Source: Formicarius rufipectus
Lineage: Eukaryota > Chordata > Aves > Passeriformes > Formicariidae
Assembly: GCA_013399695.1 (NCBI GenBank)
Contig: VXAU01003997.1
Coordinates: forward strand, 713,107-777,106
Length of the DNA stretch: 64,000 nucleotides
Direction: 5' to 3'
Shown: positions 37,293 to 50,309 of the stretch, one piece after another
Layout: each line of letters starts with the position of its first letter
How positions within the stretch are numbered: position 1 is the stretch's first letter
Notes under the pieces: generated by a model
Seen by the model: only the letters and a program-made list of their open reading frames with translations
Database searches by the model: none
Told to the model about the DNA's origin: nothing
Translations under genes and position numbers: made by a program

Positions 37293-37432
37293 CAGTGGAA
37301 GATGTCCCTGCCCACGGCAGGGGGGTTAGGACTATCTGATCTTTAAGGTCCCTTCCATCCCAGGGGGGTTGGGACTATCTGATCTTTAAGGTCCCTTCCA
37401 TCCCAGGGCATGCTACAATTCTATGATTCTAT
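37293..37432 (+). repeat. CR1 LINE tail with internal 43-bp tandem duplication
   Basis: 'gatgtccctgcccacggcag', 'ctgatctttaaggtcccttc', terminal 'acaattctatgattctat'. The unit at 37318-37360 is repeated at 37361-37403 with one mismatch (TTAGGAC versus TTGGGAC). Confidence 0.92.
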
Positions 37433-40400
37433 AAAGATGCACCATTATTTCACTTTCTTTTCATTACTATTAATTGAATGACACCAAGGGCCATCAGCAG
37501 TTTTTCCCCTGCTGGAAATTTCATCCTCATCAATTTGTTTGCATAACCAAATATCCTAGAGAAATACAGCATTGTTTCCACTCCTACAGTCCTTGCAAAT
37601 TAGATTTTTATGGTAGGTTTTTGTTTTGTTTTGTTTTTTCTCTCCAGAAAAATAGGTCAGTTGCCCTGCAGTAACATACACCATCCGAGGCCCACGTTCC
37701 TGCTGGGAAGGAGCACATGGAATGCAACTGCCCCTTCGAGCTGGGCATCTGCACATGGCACCGTCCACTTCAACTGGCCAAATAACTATTTGCCAGGCAC
37801 AGATTTCCCCTGACTTCAGAGCTGAAGAGAGGCCTAAATACTTAAGCCTTTTTCTACTTCCAATCTCCCTCTCTGAAAATATGGACCATAAATATCCTCT
37901 CCCAGGAGATTAGTGCTGGAACCTTATTGGGCTGACAGTTACGTTCAAACAATGTCCTAATAAAAACAGTGGCTATTGAATAGTAAATAAAGTGTGTTCC
38001 AAGGACATCAAATCATGATTACAATGACTTCCATTTTTGTAGAACTTCAAAACTAAGTGTTCCTTTCTCTACGTATTGGAAAATAGAAAGACTTGGTATA
38101 CAAGAATAAGTTAAAGAGATGGAAATATAAATGTAAAAAATAACAGAAGATTGCTTAAGAACAGCAGTTAAAAACAGAAAAGCTACTCCCAAGTAACTTC
38201 CCAGGCAGCCTCTGTAAGACAAAATAGAAAAGAGAGAATGAAAAAAAAAAAAAAGAAAAGGGACTTTTCAAAGTAGCTTCAACTTAGTGGGATTGAAGAA
38301 ATTGGTTTCAGCAGGGTCTGAAAAGGAGCAAGGAGCACTCTGAGCATAACTGCACCCCTAAACTGCACTACTTCACACACACCTGCCTTAAATCAAGTCA
38401 CCCTAAATCGATCATGGTTGAACAGCATCTTTTCTCAGCCTGTGTGCAAATGCTTCCCTTCCTAAGGCAGCCCTGAAAGGGCAAAGAGGAGGGACAGCCC
38501 TACAAATATTGGTCACTCACACCCCGAGCCCTGCAGAGTGGGGACCACACAGCCACCTCACTGCCTGTCTCAGAAGGTTGCCTTCTGTCACTTGTTTGCA
38601 AACTGCAAAGTTTTCCACAGTCTTGACAAAGCCCAAAGGTGACTTACATAAAAATAAAGCAGAGTGAAATCTTTTGGAAAGATTTGGAACTGAATCTGTG
38701 TGAAATAAAAGGAACGTTTCTCCTCACTCTGAAATAAAAGAGGCACAGTCCCTGTCAAAAGAGTTGTCTATGTGTTAATCTGCAGTGAAGCCTCAGTGCC
38801 AGAGCTGGCACCCTTTGAAGTGACAGGGAAAGCTCCTACTGTCTTTATGATGCCCAGACTCCTGACTGAATTGAAAAATAACAACCTAATAGGCTTTCTA
38901 AGCTCCCAGCAGCTCCCTGAAGATCCCAGTCCAGCTCCAGTGATTGCAGGAGGTGCTGAGGGACTGGGTTATGCACCTCACCCTGGCTGATGTGACAAGC
39001 AGAGCTGCCCCAGAAGGGCTCCTGATTTTGTTGTGAGCCATCTCAGAATGAACCTCAGCCAGGGCAGTGTCAGATTGGAGTAGAAAAATAGACGTTCACA
39101 TCTCAAAATAAAATACTTGGCTTCTCTTTTGATTTTACCAAATCCGCTTTTCCTACTTTTTTTTTTTCCCCCTATGGATTGTTGTTAGCTAGAATCTAAG
39201 CTGAATTTTGTGGCAGTTTTTCATGGTATTTTCATATTGCCCTTCTTTCTTTACTCATTCTGAAGGAACAGGGAGAAGGAAAAAAAAAAGAAAGGTACTT
39301 TAAAAGAGATATAATTTAAAGCTTGAATAAATAAATCTTTTCAGCTGATGTTAAATTAACCGAACTTGATGTTTTCGTATAAAATCCAAAAAATACAAAC
39401 ATAGCACTTTGACACTCTTTGATTTTCTATTTTCTGCTGAAGGAACTTCTAGATTAAGAATTTGCAGCCAACTTAAAGGCACGAGTATTAGGAGTCCCTG
39501 CAATCTGGCATCCTCAGCCCTAATCTTTTGGAGTAGCACAGCGAGATCTGTTTTGAGCAGCAGAGCATCTCCGCTATAACACAGTAGTGCATGTAATACA
39601 AGCTAGGATAACACAGGGTAAGGGATTAATATTCTGCATCATACTGTGCTCTGTTATTTTTATCCTGCTGCTTCTTTCACTCACCATCTCATGACTCACA
39701 CCCTCCCCACACTGGAATTTCTGCCTCAGTCTCGTGACTCGCTGGTGTGTTACGGACGGTGGTGCCGTGGAAGAGGCATCTGGAGAACACCACTACTGCC
39801 TGAGCTCCAGGTCACTCTTAAAAACAGAGGGAGACACACCAGCATTTACTGACTTATCACAGAAGTCCCCTGACTGTTGCAGACTCTTTGGCAAAGAGTC
39901 TTCAGCAGCTGTGAGGGGTGCAGCTCTCCCTGTTTCCATGGCCTCAGCCACGAGTCCAGGTGGTGGTGGTGTGGAAAGCTGACGCTGCAGAAGCCTTCAG
40001 AGAAATCACCCTGGGAGGTGATGAAGGGCCCTGGTGAGGCAGGTGAATGGAATTCAATACCTGTAAAAGAGCTGGTCCTTACATGTTTCTCAGTTAACTT
40101 CATCACCTCAGGGTTATGGTCCACAGGCATCAAGGGTCAACGCTTCCTCAGGCCAAACCACAGGGGCTTGATGTGGGCTGGGCTGGGCTGGTCACTAGAG
40201 AAATTAGACGTTTAAATCCTCACTAGCTGCACATACAGCTACTGTGAGCCAAAGTGCAGAACATCTACATCCCAGCTCAGCCTGCTGCTGTAGAATCCTG
40301 CACTCATGCTTCCTAAAGGACTCCACTGTCCAAGTGCCTAGACTCTGGCCTCTGCTTAAATCCAAAGGTAACATCACTGGTTAGGAACTGAAGTTCTACC

Positions 40401-42063
40401 ACATCCCAGAAATTGGGGAGATCAGAGGGAGTGTAATTATTTTTTCTGACCTCCTAGTTGAATGTTAAGAGCCCTTGGCTCAAGAATCACAATCTCCTCC
40501 TTTGCCTGTATCTGAACCTTCATTTCCACCTTCCTGAGGGCTATTTCTAAGCAGTCAGAAGCCAAGACCACAGAAGGTTCACTCTTTAAATAAACAAGCA
40601 AATAGTCCCTGGGCTAGAGGGGATGTACTTAAATCAGCAACTGGGTACCATATCATCCTTCCAAAAAATATTCCTACCAGGAAATAACTAGTCAATCTCA
40701 GTTTAGAAAGTCATGTTTTCTCCTTTCTTTGCCCTGTCACTTTGAGAAATGAACTCCATTGGAAGGAGTCAAAGAAGCCTCATCTACAGCATATCTACAT
40801 CTTGACACAAAAGGCATTTATGTGGGGAAAGGGGAATCCTAATCGAGGTGTGAGAATTCAACTCAGCAGCAAGATTCCTCCCATGGAGGTTCTGAAGCCA
40901 TGAGCTCTCCAAGGACCTTAGTGTGCATCCAGCCAGAGCAACCTGAGACAGCACACAGGAGACAGCTTGGATCTGGAGCATGTTTGGATCAGTCATGCTC
41001 CATTGTGCTATTCCAGCTTTCACAGGAAAACATAGTAATGGATGTCAGCCAGCTCGTTATCACAAGTTTTTAGATCCACTGCTCCTCTGCTCTGTCAAAT
41101 CTGCTCTGCAGGTAACCGGAAAACATAAAGTGTTTTATTTCTATGAATGTTTTGTTCTCCAGATGTGCCTCAGGGCACCTTCCAATCCTGCCACCTCATC
41201 TCAAGTTTTTCACATGGATTTCTGGTGGGGACTCAGGAGAGTCCATGAGTCTTTATTTTTTTTGGTGGAAAAGCCCAATCCAGCAGAGACACTTGGTGGC
41301 TCAGCACCCAGACACCAGCTCAAATCACTCACCACATCCTCTGCTCTCTCCTCTTGTCCATTCCCAACATAACTGACTGCCTGGAGGGGCGGGGGGAAGA
41401 TGTGCATGACCGAGAAGGAAGGCTGAAGGCTTGCACATCCATGACACATTCAAATGTCAGGTCTTCCCTGAATCCAAAGGGCAGAAGCTTCCCTCAGTCC
41501 ACCCTCAATCCAGAAATGTGACCTCGACACCACAGCCACGTCCTTCCTCTCAGACAATTCCCCCAGCTGGAGGGTGACCAATGCCAGAGCCTGAGGAGAG
41601 CCTGAGGAGGATGTGATTAGTGACCTGAAATGAAGCCTGTGCAAACTGCAGGAGAATCTTCCACTAAAATCTCTTCCACCAGAGTCAGCACCTCAGGACA
41701 ACAAACACCGCTGCAGTTTGAAAGGCGATTACTGGGGGAAAAAAATAGGGAAAAAACAAAAAAAAAAAACTATAGGGAATTGGAGCAGCCAGAGAAAAAT
41801 CTTGTTAATGCAGCAGTGTCCTGCTGTGAGCTTTCTGCTCAGCAGACAGCTCCTCAGAACCACTGAGTGAACCAAGCTGTAGCTGTCTAACCATCAGCAG
41901 TCCTTTAGAGTAATGTTTGTTCTGAGCTGCTGTCTCCTGTCCTGAACCTGGCTAGGTCTGCAGTTGTTCTAAGTGGACTGTAGGAATGAAGTGGAACTCT
42001 TACAGACTCTTTTCATCTCTGTTTTACCTCCTGAGAAGCACAAAAGGCCAGGAAAGGACACAC
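37433..42063. other. Intergenic, no gene seen
   Basis: 4.6 kb of mostly unique DNA, without CR1 and with a few A or T runs (e.g. 38241-38254). The open frames at 39877-40215 and 40980-41372 lack recognisable domains. Confidence 0.5.
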
Positions 42064-42357
42064 CAGGCAGGTGCCAGGAGGATGGTGCCAGGCTCTTTCC
42101 AGTGGTGCCCAGTGACAGGACAAGGAGCAATGGCCACAAACTAAAACAAAAGAAGTTCCACCTCAGCATGAGGAAGAACTTCTTTCCATGGAGGATGGCA
42201 GAGCACTGGAGCAGCTGCCCAGAGAGGATGTGGGGTCTCCTTCTCTCAAGACATTCCAAACCCACCTGGATACATCCCTATGTCACCTGCTCCAGTTGAC
42301 TCTGCCTTGGACTGGGTTATCCCCAGAGGTCACTTCCAACTCTAACAATTCTGTGAA
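42064..42357 (+). repeat. CR1 LINE 3' fragment, separate subfamily
   Basis: 'cagtggtgcccagtgacagg', 'acaaggagcaatggccacaa', 'gcatgaggaagaacttcttt', 'gctgcccagagaggatgtgg', ending 'aactctaacaattctgtga'. Diagnostic of a CR1 subfamily different from the others in the window. Confidence 0.9.
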
Positions 42358-45357
42358 AGCAACTGCTCAGAACAGTCAGGAAACCACTTGTAAAAAGCAG
42401 CTTTCCATTCACATGAGGTTGGTCTCTGAACTCCCTTCCTCTCACCTCCTCCAAACACAACATGTGGGACACTTTGACAGTTAACTGGAATACAGAATAG
42501 AACAAAGCAAGGGACTTTCTCCACAAACTGTTTTCTTTGGAAGATGTTTGGTCCTCAGAGGACACATTTTCCATGGAAATACTCCTGATTCAATTGAGAG
42601 TTCTCTGGGAAGAGTTTCCTCAGTCAGATGGGAGATGGGCTCTTTACCAGCTCTAGCAGACAGCAACTTGCAGTTCCAAGCAGCTGGAGAAGGCTGGCCT
42701 TGGAACACCTCCTTGGAACAGCTGTGCATGGCTGTTGGGTCACAAGTGCACTGTAGGCTACAAGACCATGTCCTGGATGGCAACTGTTCAATCTTCTTCT
42801 TGACCAGCCTAAGCATGTTGCTGATTAAATGCAAAGAACGGTCTCACTCGATGTGACCTCACAAGGTAACAGGGACCACTTGCAAATGCAGAGCAGAAGG
42901 TCACAACAGAGAGATGAAAAGACAGGATTTCTGTGCCCTGCCACATTCCCAGATGCAGGAGCCAGGAGACTGAACAAAGCCTGCCCTGCACAATTCTTTG
43001 TTATGTGATAGACACTGGATGGGATTGCTTGTGGAGGGGGGAAAAAAAGAATGAAACAGTAGAAATCCAACCTTTAGCAGACAACCCCTTGGAATTTTGA
43101 AGGGCCATTTCATACCCCAGGTTGGCAGCATTCAGATGAGGAGTTCAAACCTGAGTGTGTAAATGTTGATTCATGCAGATGAGGTGACCTCCTTTCATGT
43201 CACATGAAAAAATCATATGGTTGGAGTTTATGGAGAAAGGAGAATAGGGATTACTGAGTGGGGATACAGTCTGCAGTGAACTGTCATGGGGGGTGTAAAG
43301 GACTTGGGTCCACTGGCTGTCAAACTGAGCAGCCCACAGGTTTCTGTCTCACTACATTGAGCCTTCAGGAGGTTTCATCCACCTCTGGTAGCCTGGGACA
43401 TCAAGACCAACCCCCTTCCTTGCCCTGCTCAGTATGGGAAGCTCTGATTCCATAACTGCTGGTGTGTGTCAATCCCATCTTCTGGTTTATATATTTATAT
43501 CCTGACTGTTAAGCCATAAAGCCACGTGTGTACTGTTCTCTTCTGAACTCACCCCATTTTAATCCTATGCCTGGAAGTTTCATCCTTATCTGCTGGAGGA
43601 TTTCCAATACTCATTTTAAACTAGATTTTTAATATGAATTAAAACAAACAAACAAACAAAACAAACAAAAAACCAAAGCAACAACAACAAAAAGCCAAAA
43701 ACAAAGCACCCATCATAATTTTCTTCTGGTGATTCAGAAGGAGGAGCTGGGGCATAGAAGGTAAACTAAATACTAAAATATACATAATTACTACAATTTC
43801 CAGGGAGCAATGATCACACTATGTAACATCTCTACACTGCATTCCCTTGTAACTGCATCTTCATGGCAAATGAATGTTTGCCTTTGGCTATAAACATCAC
43901 CTGGCACCAAAACCAAAAAGGAGGATGCTGGTTCCTCCCTCAGTGCATCACTGGAAAGCACTTAAATTTATTGATGCAAGATTAAAGCCTTAAAAATAAA
44001 ACACCATCATTAAAGAGCAAGAGTTTTGCCTCCAACACAAAGTGTCACCAGTTTTAGGACTAGTACTATATTTGGAACAAGAATTAATAGCAAAGGAATC
44101 TGCAAAATCTTCACTACTTGATATTTCTGCATACGAAATGTGCCAGGTATTTCTCCATCTTACAAAATTTCTACCCAAAGAAGAAAAGTTCACAGTTTGC
44201 TTTTTCTAGGAACAACTTTTGTACTTTCTAGTATTAACTGGCTTAGGCAACTTTTATACTTATTCTGTCCATGAATTAATTAGTTGCCAATCTCACCGTA
44301 TTTTAAGTGAGATCAGCACCAGATGGGGAGCAGACCTGCCTATTAAGGGGTTTTATCAAAAGAATAATTCATCAAATACACATCCAAAATCCAGTGCTGA
44401 TACTGAAAAGTCTAAGAAAATTTCCTAAGAAACTACTTAATGCTGTGGCAGCTGGATTCAGTTTTAAGTTACTGGCAGAGATCAGTACCCTCCCCGTGGC
44501 CTGTGCTGCCTGAAATGCCTGAACTGAGCACTGAGCCCAGTTCTGAGCCCTGTGCAGTCAGTGACACAACACCAAGTGCCCTGCCCTGGGACTGTGACTA
44601 TTGCTTTTAATACAGACACTGGGAAGTTGCCTCAACTGCACCCTTTGACTGCCATGGTAAGGGCTGGATTAGCTCTTTCACCTCCACAGCTTAATTACAT
44701 CAGCCTTGATACTTTCAGCACTATGAGAGCAATCAAGAGGCATCTTTTTCCTCAGTTCCTGCTTCTACACAGGCTCTGTGACCTCAGCCTCTTTCTCTGT
44801 GAGCTGGGAGCATAGAGCAGGAGGAGCTTCAAACCAGAAGAACACAGGGTTTTTACTGAAACAATCCCAGCTCCCTTAATATAACATCAGGTCAGGCTTG
44901 CCTGTCAGCAAAGGCAACGTGAGGCTGGCAAGGCAATGTTGAGTCTGACAGTGTGTGGCTTGCACAGGTGCTGTTAGAGCCTTGTAGGAGGTGTTGCTCT
45001 GACTCATGGAGGCTGTCAGAACCAGCAGGGAAGCTTGGCAAGACAGTCTTGCTGACAACTCTGGTGGTTGCATGAAGAACCAGGCTATTCATGAATTGAA
45101 AAGGAGCAAAAGATGTTTCAGGAGAGCCAGGCCCACAGTTTTACCTTCACTGCAAGAGCTGAACATCTCAGAAATAAGATTACTGCACTCAGGATGAGTA
45201 ATGGACACAGTGAGTGCCCAGTGGAGTCCTAAATCATTCACTGTGTTAAAGCATTTAGAGCCTAACTTGGCCTTTTACAATCCACAGAAACAATCAGACC
45301 AAGCAGGTCATCACCTCCTTGTTCATGTCCAGTGGACAGTGAATACATCAGTCACTT
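42358..45357. other. Intergenic, no gene seen
   Basis: Unique sequence with an (AAAC)n-rich tract at 43641-43705. Paired open frames on both strands at 42481-42856 have no recognisable domains. Confidence 0.5.
43641..43705. repeat. (AAAC)n / A/C-rich tract
   Basis: AAAC and AAC repeats, imperfect, about 65 bp. Confidence 0.9.
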
Positions 45358-45494
45358 CACAGAATCATGGAATGGGCCCCAAAATAGGCTGGAAGGGACT
45401 CTAAAGACTATCTCATTCCAAGACTCCTGCAGGTGACACCTTCCACTAGATCAGGTTGCTCAGAGCCCCATCCAGCCTGGCCTTGGACAATCTC
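45358..45494 (-). repeat. CR1 LINE 3' fragment
   Basis: 'cacagaatcatggaatgggc', 'ggctggaagggactctaaag', 'caggttgctcagagccccat', 'ccagcctggccttggacaat'. Reverse orientation. Confidence 0.88.
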
Positions 45495-46186
45495 AATTTA
45501 TTTACAGCAGTTGGAACAAAAGAAACTTCCAGTTCCTTCAGAGAAAGTAGGAAAAGCTGGATGAACACAGAACAAACTGGACAGAAAACTTGCAGCTGCA
45601 TCATCTGTAAGAAAACATTCTCACCTGTATTATAAAGACCTAAATGCCTGTAATGCTTTGAAAAAGGGTTTGAGCACCTCCAGGGATTTATAGATTTGCT
45701 GCTTAAAAAGAAGCTAGCCCAAATTTAAATCTGAATCAGCCTGACATTAGCACAGTGAATATTCAAGACACCCAAATTTCCCACTCTGGGTCAGTGCTCC
45801 ACTTGGAACTGTGAAAGTCCAGCAGTGTCGTCTCATTGCCTGCAAAGTGAAGGCTTGTGTTTGCTGTGCCAGGTGCAGTCCAAGCCTCAGAGGTGACAGG
45901 GTGCATGTGGAAAAGGGAGTGAAGCTGAAAATGCCATGTCTTCTTCACATTAAGCAGTGCATCAGCCTGCTTGGGGATCCAGCTTGAAGCCCTCAAGCTC
46001 CAAACAGATGAGAAGGCTTAAAGGAGATGTGGGGACGATCCAGGGTCTTGATAAACTGTCATACTGGAAGTTGCTGGAAAAACTGGATTATTTTCCTTAC
46101 AGAGGCTACAAATAGGAAGAATCTAGTCAAAATACATGCTATATAGAGCATGACAAATCAGATAAACTGGAACTTTTTGTTCTCTG
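45495..46186. other. Intergenic, no gene seen
   Basis: Unique sequence with no supported gene, RNA or repeat. Confidence 0.5.
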
Positions 46187-46235
46187 AAAAAAAAAAAAAG
46201 AAGAACAAAGAAACAAAGAAACCCCAACAAAACCA
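46187..46235. repeat. A-rich tract
   Basis: A run of thirteen followed by AAC/AAAG-type repeats. Confidence 0.85.
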
Positions 46236-46305
46236 AAAAGTTCAGGACACTGATAGAAAAGGCATAAAATTTAAAAATAGGAAAAGAACAACTTTTTTCC
46301 ACAAA

Positions 46306-46473
46306 AGGGATGGGGCAGCCACAACTTCTCTGCCCAACCTGTGCCAGGGCCTGCCCACCCTCACAGGCAACAATTTCTCCCCAATATCCAATCTAACCCT
46401 GCTCTCTGTCACTCTGAAGCCATTCCCCCTTGTCCTGTCCCTCCATCCCTTGGAAATAGTCTCTCTCCATCTT
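46306..46473 (-). repeat. CR1 LINE fragment, left of the assembly ambiguity
   Basis: 'agggatggggcagccacaac', 'cccaacctgtgccagggcct', 'ccaatctaaccctgctctct', 'ggaaatagtctctctccatc'. Same subfamily as 13922-14466. It stops abruptly at the N. Confidence 0.92.
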
Positions 46474-46474
46474 N
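46474..46474. other. Single ambiguous base (N)
   Basis: The only N I noticed in the window. It sits where one CR1 segment stops and a non-contiguous CR1 segment starts, so it may be a collapsed gap or a misjoin rather than a one-base uncertainty. Confidence 0.95.
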
Positions 46475-46600
46475 GGGCAGCCCCAGCACACGGGGGGTTT
46501 CTGGGATGGGCCATGTCCAGCCTCTCCCCCACCAGCACCCCCAAGTCCTTCTCCCCAGGGCTGCTCCATCTGCTCATCCCCAGCCTGAGCTGATAACCAG
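46475..46600 (-). repeat. CR1 LINE fragment, right of the assembly ambiguity
   Basis: 'gggatgggccatgtccagcc', 'caccagcacccccaagtcct', 'tctccccagggctgctccat': a CR1 region that normally lies further 5' in the element than the adjoining left segment. Reverse orientation. Confidence 0.75.
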
Positions 46601-48142
46601 GGTTGGTGTTCTGCAACGAAGGATGGTAAAGTTTGTTTCATCCCTCACAGGATTACCTAACTCTTTGGTCAAGAGCTCTGAAGTCACAGCAGCTGTGACC
46701 CAACTGAGCAGCACAGGTCACCCTCAGTGCCATCTGGGCCTCCTCTCAGGTCACACCAGTGGCCCTCAACACCCTCAGATGGCAAAAGGAAAGCAGCACC
46801 TAAAGAGATATTGCTCAGCACCTCGTTGACTTGTGCTGTCCGTGCACAACAAATTCGGAGATGGCACGTCTGTTCGCAATGGCTTCAGTGTCTCCCCTGA
46901 CTCCTGAGATGACTTTTAAAAATGGGGATTATCTTCCTTGGGAAAAAGCCTTGTCTCTTCTGGTTAGTCCCCGGTCTGGTTAGTTATTCCCCTTTAAAAT
47001 ACTTGAGATTAAATTTGTTTTAGGATCCTGAAGTGGACTCAGTTACACATGAGTCAGGCCTACCTTTATTCCAAATGTGATTATTCACAAAGGAGTGTGC
47101 TGCATTTCAAGTCATTGCAATCAAGCACTAGCATTTTTACCTTTTCCCCCCCCCTCTCTATTCACATTATGCTTCCCAAGGGTTTCCATGCAGATGAAGC
47201 CTTATAGCTTCAGAAAAATCCTGTCTACAATGTCTGTTCTTCCTCTCAGTTATTTGGGGATTTGCCTTTTCTTTTTTTCTTCTATTTTCTTTTTTCTTTT
47301 TTTGGTTTGTTTTCTGGGAAATATGTTTCTGTAAGATATTCCTTGCTTTTAGCCTGTGTGCTTGTAGCATTATCTTAAAAAGCCACTAGGCAGATGGTTC
47401 CCAAATGTGAGTTAATAACTTGTAGGTAGCTTTTGGGGCAGCTTTTTGAAATCCCTTCATGCAAAATGATTTCCCAAACTGCCTGCATGCCATTCTTTGC
47501 CTATTTGGGCAGACTATTTTAAAATGGCCAGGAGAAAAATGGCAGATTATGTTCTACTTGTTTTGCAGCAGATTGTTATGTTTACTCTGCAGTGGTAAAA
47601 GAATTATAAGGAGAAAACAAATCATTTTCACTGAAGGTTCTCCTTGACCCTGGAAGTCCTGACTGGCTTCAAGGTGAGGATGTTTGGGCCTCTGTTCCTC
47701 TTTTGCAGCCCTTCTACAGCGTTTCTTTCAAAATTTCAAAATTGCTTTTTGCAGAATAGCAGAGGCTGAGTATTCAACAATCATGAGTCTGGTTTCACAG
47801 CATCACAAGATTAATTTAAAAATCGGATTTCAAATATGGGGCTCTTCCTGTTCATTACTGGTTTGTTAAAAATCCTGCATGTTTTGCATGGTTTAAAATA
47901 TTGCTAGTGCCTGGACAGGTGAGCATCACCAGTTTTTTAAGAGATTTCATCCCTGTCTTTTAGGACATTTCACCACTCTTTTTGAAGAGAAATCCATCAC
48001 TACACCAATGACAAAATTCTGCAGTCTCTCTTAACAATGGGAGCAGATCAAACACCCTCTAATCCTGTGAACCAGTCAAGTGTAACTGCCCTCTCTTCTG
48101 GGTGATTCATAACGTTAGAAAATAGAACAGAAAACCAGAAAA
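46601..48142. other. Intergenic, no gene seen
   Basis: Unique AT-rich sequence with a T-rich run at 47263-47310. No supported gene. Confidence 0.5.
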
Positions 48143-48838
48143 TAGAATATTTTCAGTTGGAAAGGACCTGCAGGGATCATCTAGGCCAACTGCCTAAGCA
48201 CCCCAGGGCTCACTGCTAAAGCAGGTTATCGAAGGCGTAGTCCAAATGCCTCTTGAACACTGCCAGGTTTGGGATATCGACCACCTCTGAAAGCCTGTGC
48301 CAATGTCTGACCACACTCTTAGTGAAGAAATGTGTCCTGATGTCCAGGCTAAGCCTCATCTGGTGCAGCTCTGAACCATTCCCATGTGTCCTACCACTGA
48401 GTCCCAGGGAGTGGAGATCAACACCTCATCCTCCTTCCCTCCAAACCAGATAGATCAGGAGACCTCAGTCACTCCTCACAGGACATTCCTCCCAGCTTTG
48501 TTGATCTTCTCTGGTTGCCTTCAATCACCTTCACATCCTTCTGCAATTGTGGGGCCCAGAACTGCTTCCAGCACTCCAAGGGATCCCAGTTTATTCTTGT
48601 GCCCAGCATTACTCAGTCCTGGGTGCAGAGATTCCAGTGTTTGTTCTTTTTATATTTTAAACCACCAATCACAGCCCAATGCTCCAATCTATTTGCCTCT
48701 TGTCCCTGAAGGGAGTCAACAGTTCCTCACAGTTTGGTATCATCAGCAAACTTGCTAATGGTACATTCAACTCCTGCACCCAGGTTATAGATAAATATCT
48801 GGAACAGGACTGGCCCCAGAACTGGGCCTTGAAGAAAC
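48143..48838 (-). repeat. Old CR1 LINE fragment (~0.7 kb)
   Basis: Reverse-oriented CR1: 'cagttggaaaggacctgcag', 'ggatcatctaggccaactgc', then 'tttggtatcatcagcaaact' and 'ggaacaggactggccccaga' towards the element 5' side. One of the longest CR1 copies here but well diverged, so an older insertion. Open frames within it are remnants or chance. Confidence 0.87.
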
Positions 48839-49545
48839 AGAACTTTGGCCCAAGGAACTAAAAATATCAGCTCAGAGCTCCAAGTTGATGGGTACAGCAA
48901 GTGATTTTTTTTTTCTCAAGCACAGCAAACCCTCCTCCTGTAAGTGACTGAGAAGTAACACTTCCTTTGGGGCAGGGACAAAGTTTGGAGGATAAAGGAA
49001 ACTCCAAGGTGTACTTTCTTCTCAGAAATCACACAGTGCTTATATATGTGCATCTATATTTTCCTTTTAAGACCCCCCCAGCTGCTTCACTGCTCGCAGA
49101 GAACCAACACATGAGGGCTGTGAGCCACATACAGCATCACTGGAAGGGTCTCAATCAGAGAATCACTGATGAACACAGTACAAGAATATGATTGCACTAA
49201 ATGTGATAGGGTAGACCAGAAAGGTAAAGTCTAGTGATCAGAGTGATAACCATCAAAATGCCTCAAAATGCAAGCCACTGTTCGACTTATTTGTGAGCAC
49301 AACTTCCTGCTGTTATTCTATAAATCCCTTCTAATCAGTCTTTGCAGCACTTCAGAGGAGTCTGTGAACATGCCAGGGCTGACAGTGCATTTCATTCACC
49401 ATGTCTGTTCTCTTTTGACAGAGGAATGTTTTAGAAGAGCCAATCCTTTTGGCTAAGAGAAGAACCTTTAAATTCTGGTATTTCTTTCCCCCAAGAGCTG
49501 CAAAAAGATATTATCTTCTTCAAAGCTGGTGTCCTTTCACCAAAT
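48839..49545. other. Intergenic, no gene seen
   Basis: Unique sequence, no supported gene. Confidence 0.5.
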
Positions 49546-50160
49546 TTGGTTGGGAGAGCCATCCCACCTAAGCCACCACTAAGCCTCAGTGTCCCTGGGT
49601 GGGGAATCACCCACGATGTGAGCCAACCCCAGGAGCGCTGCCAGGGCTGGAATATGTGCTCCCATTGCACATGGGCTGGTGTGTGGAGCACAGGGCACAG
49701 CCACCTCCCCTCAGCCCTGCAAACCCCGCAGTGTAGGGCCAACAGAAGGGACATGATGATGATGATGATGATGATTGATGATGATGATAGAGCCCACTGC
49801 CCCTGCAAAGGAGAGAGAGCGAGGGCAGGGGGATGGCATGTAAGACGCCACTGCAGAAAAGCAGAATCCAGCAGGGAGAGCAGAAGGATGACTGCCAGTG
49901 ATGCACCCACCAAAGCACAAGGAGAGCCACCACTGCCCACGGGGCAGCTTAGCAGGTTCTGCTCCTCACCGAGGCAGGACGTTGCTGGCCAGCAGGGCAG
50001 GCTCAGCACCCAGCTCTGCCAGAGCTGCAAGGCTTTGTCACTCACTGAGAACTGTTTTACCTCCATAAAAAGCACCAGTTCCTGGCTCCAGGCTCCTCCC
50101 GAGATCCAAACTCAAGGGAGCCAGCAGATCAGCAGGAGCTCGCTGCAGCCCTGGGTGTAG
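49546..50160. other. GC-rich stretch with long antiparallel open frames, not called as a gene
   Basis: 204 codons are open on the plus strand (49546-50160) and 214 on the minus strand (50075-49431). Neither shows a recognisable domain, signal peptide or family motif. The plus frame holds a poly-Met/poly-Asp block that is simply the ATG microsatellite. Most likely chance in GC-rich DNA, but unusually long for this interval. Confidence 0.3.
49753..49789 (+). repeat. (ATG)n microsatellite
   Basis: Seven ATG/GAT units, a one-base slip (ATTG), then four more. Confidence 0.92.
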
Positions 50161-50309
50161 AAGGAGCAGATCTGTTCCCAGCCGGCTGATATTGCCCCCT
50201 CAGAGCACGTCCTGCACTGCTTTAACCCCTGTTCTCTCACTGAGGCGCTCAGGAGACACCAGCTCTGATATGAATACGAGCAGGATGCAAAACATATCAA
50301 GATTCCTGA

